Shown here one piece after another: positions 1 to 6,121 of a DNA stretch of 7,171 bases. Within the stretch, counting starts at the first letter, position 1, and the number at the start of each line of letters is the position of its first letter. A program made the translations under genes and the position numbers. The stretch is from Desulfobacterales bacterium (GTDB lineage: Bacteria > Desulfobacterota > DSM-4660 > Desulfatiglandales > JALVZP01): positions 1 through 7,171 of the forward strand of contig JALVZP010000260.1 of the NCBI GenBank assembly GCA_027037575.1, written 5' to 3'. A model generated the notes under the pieces. The model was not told the DNA's origin. It saw only the letters and a list, made by a program, of their open reading frames with translations, and made no database searches.

Positions 1-108
1 ATGCCAAGAGAAAATCAAGAAGGCCCAAGAACTGGCTACTTTTTTGATATTATGCTAAAAAGGTCTTATGAATTTCTTAAAGATAGACCTTGGTGCAATA
101 GCACATAA
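1..108 (+). CDS. Possible 3' end of an upstream gene, frame uncertain
   Basis: Something probably ends here, but the visible piece is too short to settle. The frame beginning at base 1 is open to a TAA at 106-108 and has A/T-rich third positions like the neighbouring genes. It would overlap alr by 41 bases. Its residues include GPRTG followed 14 residues later by a phenylalanine, loosely like the GPTG...F tail of the replicative helicase DnaB, which precedes alr in Escherichia coli. The extra arginine and short length make this a weak resemblance. A second frame, ending in TAA at 56-58, gives a charged helical tail (QEKIKKAQELA) and would stop just before alr, matching the tight spacing elsewhere in the operon. 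A third frame ends at 44-46. No function is claimed. Confidence 0.2.
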   Translation: MPRENQEGPRTGYFFDIMLKRSYEFLKDRPWCNST

Positions 109-1189
109 CTTAAATCAGATAAAGAAAATATTGCCAAAAGATACCAAGATAATGGGTATTGTAAAATCAGATGCATATGGTCATGGTCTTCTTCCTGTAA
201 GTAGACTCCTTATTAATAAAGGAATTGATATGCTTGGGGTTTCATATTTATTTGAGGCATATGAACTTATAAGAAATGGCATAAATGCGAATATTGTGAC
301 ACTTTGTGGCATATTTAACCAGGAAGAAGCTGTTTTGATTGTCGAAAAAAATATTATTCCTGTTATCTGGGATATAGAAATGGTTCATATTTTGGATAAA
401 GAAGCAGAAAGGAAAGGGAAGAAGGCTGAAATATTTATAAAACTGGATACTGGTATGGGAAGACTTGGAATAAAAAAAGAGGATCTTCCTCAATTTATAA
501 GAAGATTATCTTCCTTTAAAAGTGTAAAAACAAAAGGTCTTTTATCACATCTTTCATCTGCAGATTCAAATGATGAAGAATCTAAAAGATTTACAAAAAA
601 ACAGATAAAGATATTTAAAGAATCCATAGGAATATGCCGTCAAATGGGAATAGATCTGTCTATGAATAGTATTGCAAATAGCGCTGGAATACTTAAATAT
701 AATCCTGAGTCTATATTTGAGTTGGTAAGGCCTGGAATAATACTTTATGGAGCATATCCTTCACCTGAGTTTAAAACAGATTTAAATCTTCGACATGCAA
801 TGAAATTTTCTGGAAGGATATTGCAGATAAGAGATATTCCTGCTGGTATGCCTATTAGCTATGGGAGGACATACTATACAAAAGAAAAGAAGATAATTGC
901 TATTATCTCTGCTGGATATGGGAATGGGATACCGAGGGCTATCTCTAATAAAGGATATGTTCTGATTAGAGGGGAAAAAGCACCAATTATAGGGAAGGTA
1001 TGCATGGATCTTATGGTATGTGATATAACAGGAATAAAGGATGTAAGAGAAGGAGATGAGGTAGTATTTATGGGAAGATCTGGAGATGAGGTGATAAGCT
1101 CAAGTGATATTGCAAAATGGGCAAATACAATACCATATGAGATACTTTGCTCCATAGGGAAAATCAATAAGAGGGAATATGAGAGATGA
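68..1189 (+). CDS. alr: Alanine racemase (PLP-dependent)
   Basis: Interconverts L- and D-alanine in the cytoplasm, supplying D-alanine for peptidoglycan. At 373 residues it has the usual Alr length. The N-terminal barrel carries the PLP lysine K33 in KSDAYGHG, the lysine normally carbamylated (K125) and R132 in KLDTGMGRLG, H161 and the pyridine-contacting R221 in RPGIILYG. The C-terminal beta domain has the catalytic tyrosine Y284 in GYGNG and CMD at 312-314. Several normally conserved residues differ: KADAYGHG is KSDAYGHG, GYADG is GYGNG, and the histidine usually two residues before ANSA appears to be S201. The catalytic set is otherwise intact, so activity is expected. The ATG at 68 follows AAGG at 60-63 with a short 4-base spacer. 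The stop overlaps the argS start as ATGA, so the two are probably translationally coupled. Confidence 0.96.
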   Translation: MNFLKIDLGAIAHNLNQIKKILPKDTKIMGIVKSDAYGHGLLPVSRLLINKGIDMLGVSYLFEAYELIRNGINANIVTLCGIFNQEEAVLIVEKNIIPVIWDIEMVHILDKEAERKGKKAEIFIKLDTGMGRLGIKKEDLPQFIRRLSSFKSVKTKGLLSHLSSADSNDEESKRFTKKQIKIFKESIGICRQMGIDLSMNSIANSAGILKYNPESIFELVRPGIILYGAYPSPEFKTDLNLRHAMKFSGRILQIRDIPAGMPISYGRTYYTKEKKIIAIISAGYGNGIPRAISNKGYVLIRGEKAPIIGKVCMDLMVCDITGIKDVREGDEVVFMGRSGDEVISSSDIAKWANTIPYEILCSIGKINKREYER

Positions 1190-2835
1190 GGGAGAAGATA
1201 GAAAAGATTATAAGAAATGCTATAAAGATTGATCCATCTGAGAAGATAACAATTGAGGTTCCAGGCAGACCAGAGCATGGTCATTTTGCAACAAACATTG
1301 CAATGGCACTTGCATCTAAGAAAAGGATGCCTCCAAGAAAGATAGCTGAGCATATCGTAAGCAATATCCAGGATAAGGAAGGAATCATAGAAAAAGTGGA
1401 GATAGCAGGTCCTGGGTTTATAAATTTCTGGATAAAGGATGAGGCATGGTATAAATCGCTTAAGCTTATATTAGATAAAAGGGAAAATTATGGAAGGCAG
1501 GACATAGGAAAAGGGAAAAAGGTCATGGTCGAGTTTGTAAGCGCAAATCCTACTGGCCCTCTTCACATTGGACATGCAAGGGGAGCAGCAGTTGGAGACA
1601 CACTTTGCAGGATAATGGAATTTACAGGTTTTGATGTAACGAGGGAATTCTATATAAACGATGCAGGAAATCAGATAAGACTCTTAGGAGAATCCATATA
1701 CAGCAGGTTTAGGCAGTTTTCTGATCCAGAATATCCATTTCCAGAAAATGGATATCACGGAGAATATGTTATAGATCTTGCAAAGAGGATATCTCAGGAA
1801 AGGGATCTTTCTTCTATGAAAGAGGAAGAGGCGATAGGTTTTTGTGCTGAAAGAGGAAAGGAAATCCTGATGGAGAAGATAAAGGAGGATCTTGATGCAT
1901 TTGGTGTCCACTTCGATTCCTGGTTTAGTGAGAAGAGCCTATATGAATCAGGGCTTGTAGAAAAGGCAATAAAAAGCTTAGAAGAAAAAGGGCTTTTATA
2001 TGAAAAGGATGGAGCACTCTGGATAAAGACAAGTCAATTTGGAGATGACAAAGATAGGGTTTTAAGAAAAAGTGATGGTCAGTTTACATACTTTGCATCT
2101 GATATTGCATATCATATGAATAAAAGGGAAAGGGGATTTGAACAGGCAATAAATATATGGGGGGCAGACCATCATGGATATATTCCAAGACTTAAGGCAG
2201 CACTTGTATGTCAGGGATTTCCAGAAAACTGGCTAAGGATCCTTCTTATACAGCTTGTAAAACTGTGGAAGGGTGGAAAAGAGGTGAAGATGTCAAAAAG
2301 GAGTGGAGAATTTATCACATTTAGGGAGCTCATGGATGAGGTTGGTGTAGATGCAATGAGATTTGTATTTCTTACAAAGAGCCATGATTCCACCTTGGAC
2401 TTTGATATAGATCTTGTAAAGAGAAAGGATACAGAAAATCCAGTTTATTATGTGCAGTATGCACATGCAAGGATATGTAGCATATTCAGGAAGGCAGAAG
2501 AGAAAGGAGTAAACTATAAAGAACCAGATTTAGAAGAACTTAGCTGTTTAAAGCTTCCTGAAGAAATAGAACTTATCAGGAATGCTGTTGAATTTCCCTA
2601 TGTCTTAAAGGAGATCATAAATAATCTTGAACCACATAGACTCACTTATTATCTCACATCCCTTGCCTCTGTATTCCATAGATACTTTAATCTTGGGACA
2701 AATAGACCTGAGAATAGGGTAGTTACAGATGATCCGATTCTTACAAATGCAAGGCTTTCCCTTTCAGAGGCAGTAAGGATAGTAATAAATAATGGATTAA
2801 GGCTTTTAGGAGTAAGTGCACCTGAGAGAATGTAA
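1186..2835 (+). CDS. argS: Arginyl-tRNA synthetase
   Basis: Class I aminoacyl-tRNA synthetase that attaches arginine to tRNA-Arg using ATP. The 549 residues cover the whole family architecture: an N-terminal tRNA-recognition (Add-1) domain at about 1-85, the Rossmann catalytic core with HIGH at 127-130 (in NPTGPLHIGHARGA) and the second signature KMSKR at 368-372, then the alpha-helical DALR anticodon-binding domain from about residue 424 (QYAHARI). It ends in the family's typical LLGVSAPERM. The ATG lies within the alr stop (ATGA), with GAGGG at 1171-1175 as ribosome binding site. Only two bases separate its stop from the SPOR-domain gene. Nothing is truncated or missing; function is certain from motifs and length. 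Confidence 0.98.
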   Translation: MREKIEKIIRNAIKIDPSEKITIEVPGRPEHGHFATNIAMALASKKRMPPRKIAEHIVSNIQDKEGIIEKVEIAGPGFINFWIKDEAWYKSLKLILDKRENYGRQDIGKGKKVMVEFVSANPTGPLHIGHARGAAVGDTLCRIMEFTGFDVTREFYINDAGNQIRLLGESIYSRFRQFSDPEYPFPENGYHGEYVIDLAKRISQERDLSSMKEEEAIGFCAERGKEILMEKIKEDLDAFGVHFDSWFSEKSLYESGLVEKAIKSLEEKGLLYEKDGALWIKTSQFGDDKDRVLRKSDGQFTYFASDIAYHMNKRERGFEQAINIWGADHHGYIPRLKAALVCQGFPENWLRILLIQLVKLWKGGKEVKMSKRSGEFITFRELMDEVGVDAMRFVFLTKSHDSTLDFDIDLVKRKDTENPVYYVQYAHARICSIFRKAEEKGVNYKEPDLEELSCLKLPEEIELIRNAVEFPYVLKEIINNLEPHRLTYYLTSLASVFHRYFNLGTNRPENRVVTDDPILTNARLSLSEAVRIVINNGLRLLGVSAPERM

Positions 2836-2837
2836 AT

Positions 2838-3320
2838 ATGAAGGGGAAAAAGTCCTATAAGATAGAGCTTGCAAGAGGGTCACTTATAATCTGGTGCTTA
2901 GTAATAGTAGTCCTTATTGTATGGGCATTTTTCCTTGGATTCTTTGTGGGAAGTGGTCTTTTTTCTGAAGAAGAAGGAACCTTGGAAATAAAGAAAAAAG
3001 AAATACAAAAAAAGGAGAAGGCTAATATTCTTCCAAAATTCTCTTTTCACAAAGAACTAACAGAAACTAAAGAGAAAAACAAGGAGAAGGAAGACTGCTA
3101 TTCTGTTCAGGTTGTTGCATACTTAAAAGAAAAGGATGCAATAGCTCTTGTAAAAAAGCTAAGTCTTTATAATCCATACTATATAAAAGAGAAAACAGAT
3201 GGAAAGATTTTCTATAAAGTAAGATGTGGGAGATTAAAGAATAAAAAAGAAGCCATAGAATTAAAAGAAAGGATCTTAAAAGAAACTCACTTAAAGGGAA
3301 TAATTGTAAAATGCAGGTGA
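2838..3320 (+). CDS. Membrane-anchored SPOR-domain protein
   Basis: A 160-residue protein with a basic N-terminus, one strongly hydrophobic segment at about 15-38 (SLIIWCLVIVVLIVWAFF and beyond), a Lys/Glu-rich linker at about 44-86 and a C-terminal SPOR-like domain at about 87-160. The domain begins CYSVQVVAY and contains the FYKVRCGRLKNKKEA block typical of SPOR repeats. SPOR domains bind peptidoglycan strands lacking stem peptides, often at division sites, so the likely topology is N-terminus inside and SPOR domain in the periplasm. A SPOR protein directly after argS is, from memory, common in deltaproteobacteria and relatives. The specific partner and role are unknown, hence no symbol. 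Two cysteines (C87, C130) sit in the SPOR domain and could form a disulfide, which is an inference. The last 10 bases overlap the acetyltransferase gene. Confidence 0.85.
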   Translation: MKGKKSYKIELARGSLIIWCLVIVVLIVWAFFLGFFVGSGLFSEEEGTLEIKKKEIQKKEKANILPKFSFHKELTETKEKNKEKEDCYSVQVVAYLKEKDAIALVKKLSLYNPYYIKEKTDGKIFYKVRCGRLKNKKEAIELKERILKETHLKGIIVKCR

Positions 3321-3772
3321 GAAAGGCAAAGATAAAAGATATTCCAGAAATACACAGGATCATAAATTTTTATGCAAAAAAAGGCCTGCTTCTTCCAAGA
3401 TCTTTAAGTGAATTGTATGAACACATAAGGGATTATTTTGTAATAGAAGAAGATGGTATAATTTGTGCGACATGTGCACTTGGAATATGCTGGGAAGACC
3501 TTGCTGAGATAAAATCTCTTGCTGTCTTGGAAGAAAAGCAAAAAAGGGGTTATGGAAAGATGCTTGTAAATGCATGTATAGATGAGGCAAAGGAGCTTGG
3601 AATAAAGAGGATATTTACACTTACTTATATTCCCGAATTTTTCTCCCAATTTGGTTTTAAAGAGATAGAGAAGATACTTCTTCCTCACAAAATTTGGGCA
3701 GACTGCCTTAAGTGTCCAAAATTCCCAAAATGTGATGAAATAGCCATGAGTTTAGACTTAAAGGAGGAATAA
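3311..3772 (+). CDS. argA: Short ArgA-like N-acetyltransferase (GNAT family)
   Basis: A 153-residue GNAT protein matching the short ArgA-like family, which acetylates glutamate (or glutamine) with acetyl-CoA in the first step of arginine synthesis. It is unlike the long ArgA of E. coli, which has an amino-acid-kinase domain. The family is recognised by LLLPRSLSELYEHIRDYF (26-43), WEDLAEIKSLAV (61-72), the acetyl-CoA loop QKRGYG (77-82), TLTYIPEFF (103-111) and LPHKIWADC (124-132). A conserved cysteine cluster, CLKCPKFPKC, places Cys at 132, 135 and 141 and may bind metal. Activity was reported for a Mycobacterium tuberculosis member, to my recollection. Glutamate as substrate is inferred from family, not visible in sequence, so the symbol is provisional. 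The ATG overlaps the SPOR gene by 10 bases; AAAGGGA near 3294-3300 is its probable ribosome binding site. Confidence 0.85.
   Translation: MQVRKAKIKDIPEIHRIINFYAKKGLLLPRSLSELYEHIRDYFVIEEDGIICATCALGICWEDLAEIKSLAVLEEKQKRGYGKMLVNACIDEAKELGIKRIFTLTYIPEFFSQFGFKEIEKILLPHKIWADCLKCPKFPKCDEIAMSLDLKEE
3761..3767 (+). promoter_or_regulatory. Strong ribosome binding site of tatA
   Basis: AAGGAGG, six bases before the tatA ATG and lying inside the last codons of the acetyltransferase gene. It is the best Shine-Dalgarno match in the window, consistent with TatA being needed in excess over TatC. It fixes the tatA start. Confidence 0.8.
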
Positions 3773-3773
3773 G

Positions 3774-4046
3774 ATGTTTGGAAGTATTGGTATGCCAGAA
3801 CTCTTGGTAATATTTTTAATTGCATTAATAGTTATTGGGCCAAAAAAGCTTCCAGAGATAGGAAGAGCAATTGGAAAAGGAATTGCTGAGTTTAAAAAAG
3901 CAACTGAAGAGATAAAGGAGAGCATAGAAGTAGAAGATGAAGATATTATTAATCCGGAGCCAGAGGATATGATAGATTCTATTTCTGGAAAAAAAGAAAA
4001 AGAAGAGAAAAAGGATGGAGACAGAGGAGAAAAAACCGTTTCTTGA
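3774..4046 (+). CDS. tatA: Sec-independent protein translocase TatA
   Basis: Pore-forming subunit of the twin-arginine translocase, which exports folded, often cofactor-loaded proteins across the inner membrane. The 90 residues show the standard layout: FG at positions 2-3, a single short membrane helix at about 8-21 preceded by MPELL with E9, the GP hinge at 22-23, an amphipathic helix at about 24-45 (KKLPEIGRAIGKGIAEFKKA) and a long, charged, disordered tail rich in Glu, Asp and Lys. GPKKLP and the short length favour TatA over TatB; the polar residue before LL is Glu, which TatB proteins also have, so dual TatA/TatB function is possible. The start follows AAGGAGG and lies one base after the previous stop. 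The tail overlaps tatC by 32 bases. Confidence 0.94.
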   Translation: MFGSIGMPELLVIFLIALIVIGPKKLPEIGRAIGKGIAEFKKATEEIKESIEVEDEDIINPEPEDMIDSISGKKEKEEKKDGDRGEKTVS

Positions 4047-4746
4047 ACACTTAGAAGAGCTCAGGCATAGACTTATCATCTGTATATTGGCAGTTGCAGC
4101 AGGATTTGTCATCTCCTATTTCTTTTCTGATAGGGCATTCCTCATACTTGTCAGACCATTAAGGCAGGCTCTTCCAAAGGGAAGTGAGATCATATTTACA
4201 AATCTTCCTGAGATGTTTGTAACATACCTGAAGATATCTCTCATTATGGGAATTATGCTTGCTACACCTGTAATATTCTATGAGTTCTGGAAATTTGTTG
4301 CACCAGGATTATATCAACACGAAAAGAGATTTATTGTCCCTTTTGTCCTTTCCTCATGTATCCTGTTTGTTGGAGGAGCAATCTTTGGCTATCTTGTGGT
4401 ATTTCCCTTTGGATTCAGATTCTTTTTGGGATTTGCCAACAATTATGTAAAGGCTCTTCCTTCAGTAAAACAGTATTTTTCATTTGCTATAAAGCTCCTT
4501 ATTGCATTTGGAATAGTATTTGAGCTTCCTGTTATTACTTATTTCTTTACAAAAATAGGAATCCTCACCCCCGATTTTTTAAAGAAGAACAGAAGATATG
4601 CAGTTGTTATAATCTTTACCTTAGCAGCCATATTTACTCCACCAGATGTAATGACCCAGATTATGATGGCCATTCCTCTTCTTCTACTATATGAAGTGAG
4701 CATTATTGTTTCCAAGATTGCCTATGCAAAGAAAAGAAAAGAATAG
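4015..4746 (+). CDS. tatC: Sec-independent protein translocase TatC
   Basis: Six-helix membrane receptor for twin-arginine signal peptides. The 243 residues contain the N-terminal FLEHLEELRHRL block, with E15 and R17 at the same numbers as the signal-peptide-binding residues of E. coli TatC. LYQHEKR places E103, VFELPV places E170 and TPPDVMTQ places D211, again in register with E. coli. Hydrophobic segments lie at about 18-38, 68-92, 107-133, 155-178, 195-210 and 212-233. The start is inside tatA with a 32-base overlap; the AAGG touching the ATG is too close to act alone, and AGAAGAG at 4001-4007 is the better site. Translational coupling to tatA is likely. The C-terminus is short and basic (KKRKE) and overlaps the UPF0280 gene. 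Confidence 0.97.
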   Translation: METEEKKPFLEHLEELRHRLIICILAVAAGFVISYFFSDRAFLILVRPLRQALPKGSEIIFTNLPEMFVTYLKISLIMGIMLATPVIFYEFWKFVAPGLYQHEKRFIVPFVLSSCILFVGGAIFGYLVVFPFGFRFFLGFANNYVKALPSVKQYFSFAIKLLIAFGIVFELPVITYFFTKIGILTPDFLKKNRRYAVVIIFTLAAIFTPPDVMTQIMMAIPLLLLYEVSIIVSKIAYAKKRKE

Positions 4747-5464
4747 GATAGGCCTTGGAAAGAGGTTTTACCGAAAGATTGCAAAGCCAAAAGGACTTGT
4801 CCAGTTTTCTGTAACTTTTAAAGAAACAGATCTGTGGATAAGTGCAAAAAAGGATCTAAAGGAAGAAGCAGAACATCTTACACTTGATGCAAGAAATCAG
4901 ATAGAATCTTATATAAAACTATATTCTGAATTCCTGTATACACTCCTTCCTTGGAATGAAGATCCTTTTGCCCCACCAATAGTATTGGAAATGATTCAGG
5001 CAGCAAAAAAGGCAAATGTAGGACCAATGGCATCTGTTGCAGGGGCAATAGCAGATTATGTGGGGAGAGGCCTTTTAAGGCTAAGCACTGAGGTAATAGT
5101 AGAAAATGGAGGGGATATCTTTTTGAATCTAAAAAGGGATGTCCATGTTGGCCTGTTTTCAGGAAATGAATATGAGATAGGTGTTTTGATAAAGAAGGAT
5201 ATGATGCCAGTAGGGGTTTGCTCTTCTTCAGGAAAGATTGGGCACTCCCTTAGCTTTGGTAATGCAGATATAGTAACAGTTATTTCCCATTCTGCTGCTA
5301 TTTCAGATGCATTTGCAACATCTATTGCAAACAGAATAAAAGAGAAAAAAGATATAAGGGAAATTGGCAGATGGGCATCTCAAATAGATGGGATCATTGG
5401 GGCAATTGCCATATTTAATGGAGATATATCTATCTGGGGAGATATAGAAATATGCCCCATTTAA
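4724..5464 (+). CDS. UPF0280 family protein (ApbE superfamily), function unknown
   Basis: A conserved protein family with no established function, related in fold class to ApbE flavin transferases. Counted from the ATG at 4724 it has 246 residues, the normal family length. Recognisable blocks are KRFYRK at the N-terminus, FKETDLW, LDARNQIESYI, GPMASVAGAIADYVG (about 100-114), ENGGDIFLN (about 127-135), CSSSGKIGHSLSFGNAD (about 166-182) and SDAFATSIAN (about 194-203). No signal peptide is seen, so it is probably cytoplasmic. A TTG at 4706 would add six residues, but the family usually begins only a few residues before RFYR and ATG is the commoner codon. No good ribosome binding site precedes either start; 23 bases overlap tatC, so reinitiation after tatC is plausible. 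Its place in a tat operon suggests, but does not show, a link to cofactor-bearing exported proteins. Confidence 0.88.
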   Translation: MQRKEKNRIGLGKRFYRKIAKPKGLVQFSVTFKETDLWISAKKDLKEEAEHLTLDARNQIESYIKLYSEFLYTLLPWNEDPFAPPIVLEMIQAAKKANVGPMASVAGAIADYVGRGLLRLSTEVIVENGGDIFLNLKRDVHVGLFSGNEYEIGVLIKKDMMPVGVCSSSGKIGHSLSFGNADIVTVISHSAAISDAFATSIANRIKEKKDIREIGRWASQIDGIIGAIAIFNGDISIWGDIEICPI

Positions 5465-5471
5465 TTCCTAA

Positions 5472-5500
5472 TTGCAGATCTAAGGTTTGGATGTTACAAT
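5472..5500 (+). promoter_or_regulatory. Candidate sigma-70 promoter for the phosphatidyltransferase gene
   Basis: TTGCAG (5472-5477) and TACAAT (5495-5500) are separated by 17 bases in the only real intergenic gap of the plus-strand cluster. The -10 box matches TATAAT at five of six positions; the -35 box matches only TTG. Transcription would begin near 5507 and leave a leader of about 24 bases. This is plausible by position, but AT-rich DNA gives such matches easily. Confidence 0.4.
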
Positions 5501-5524
5501 TCCATAAATTTAATTAAATTGTAA
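5494..5524. repeat. Inverted repeats, possible operator
   Basis: TTACAATT (5494-5501) and AATTGTAA (5517-5524) form a perfect 8-base inverted repeat around a 15-base spacer. A 14-base perfect palindrome, AATTTAATTAAATT (5507-5520), overlaps its right arm. Both lie over the candidate -10 box and expected transcription start, where a repressor would sit. The composition is nearly all A/T, so chance is a real alternative. It is not followed by a T-run in the right place for an intrinsic terminator of the upstream operon. Confidence 0.4.
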
Positions 5525-5530
5525 ATACTT

Positions 5531-6121
5531 ATGATCAGAAGATTTGTTGAAGATAAGATAGAAAAACTTTTTTCTTTGATTGAGCCACTTATTCCAGAAA
5601 ACAAGATCATTCCAAATATACTTACTTTTACAGGCCTTTTTATAAACCTGATTGGAGCATTCTTCTTTTATGAAGGATATATGAAAGCGGCTGGTATTGT
5701 AATACTTTTTGCTGGTGTGTTTGATATATTAGATGGTGCTGTTGCAAGGGCGAGGAATCTTGCCACTGAAATAGGTGCATTTACTGATTCCGTAGTAGAT
5801 AGATATTCAGATTTTGTTATATTTGGAGGAGTCCTCACCTATTTTATAAGGAAGGGAGACATAAAATACTCCATCCTTCTTTTATTCGTCATATCTGGCG
5901 CATTCCTCATAAGCTACATAAGGGCAAAGGCGGAGCATATTATCTCAAGGTGTGATGTTGGATTTATGGAAAGACCAGAAAGGATCATAATACTTTCCTT
6001 AGCTGCAATATTTGACATGCTAAAGCCTGCTATATGGTTTCTCGCTATATTTACACACCTTACCGCATTATACAGGATCTACTACACAATAAAGGTGTAT
6101 AAAAGGGATAATCAAAGCTAA
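5531..6121 (+). CDS. CDP-alcohol phosphatidyltransferase, inositol-phosphate-like type
   Basis: Integral membrane enzyme that transfers a phosphatidyl group from a CDP-lipid to an alcohol. The 196 residues carry the complete family signature: D65xxD68G69xxA72R73, then G82xxxD86xxxD90, with two divalent metals expected on the aspartates. Hydrophobic segments lie at about 27-47, 53-66, 95-106, 112-130, 152-162 and 168-185. The second half of the signature reads GAFTDSVVDRYSD, not the DPxADK seen in phosphatidylglycerophosphate synthase PgsA, and SYIRAKAE (128-135) with GFMERPER (144-151) resembles phosphatidylinositol-phosphate and archaetidylinositol-phosphate synthases. The substrate is therefore inferred to be a phosphorylated polyol, perhaps inositol 1-phosphate, but is unproven. 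The ATG at 5531 is the first possible start after an in-frame stop and lacks a clear ribosome binding site. The stop overlaps the convergent queC stop. Confidence 0.9.
   Translation: MIRRFVEDKIEKLFSLIEPLIPENKIIPNILTFTGLFINLIGAFFFYEGYMKAAGIVILFAGVFDILDGAVARARNLATEIGAFTDSVVDRYSDFVIFGGVLTYFIRKGDIKYSILLLFVISGAFLISYIRAKAEHIISRCDVGFMERPERIIILSLAAIFDMLKPAIWFLAIFTHLTALYRIYYTIKVYKRDNQS

Noticed and set aside
874..1353. Minus-strand open frame of 159 codons across alr and argS
   Set aside because: It lies opposite two certain genes, crosses their junction, and its composition (rich in Ser, Leu, Ile, Phe) is that of an antisense shadow with no recognisable motif.
3989..3995. Run of seven A in frame as a slippery heptamer near the end of tatA, which might make a TatA-TatC frameshift fusion
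   Set aside because: A -1 slip would enter the wrong frame and stop soon after; tatC is in the +1 frame. A-runs are common in Lys-rich tails of AT-rich genomes.
4706..4723. Upstream TTG start for the UPF0280 protein
   Set aside because: It adds six residues beyond the usual family N-terminus, uses a rarer start codon and lengthens the tatC overlap; the ATG at 4724 is preferred, though not proven.
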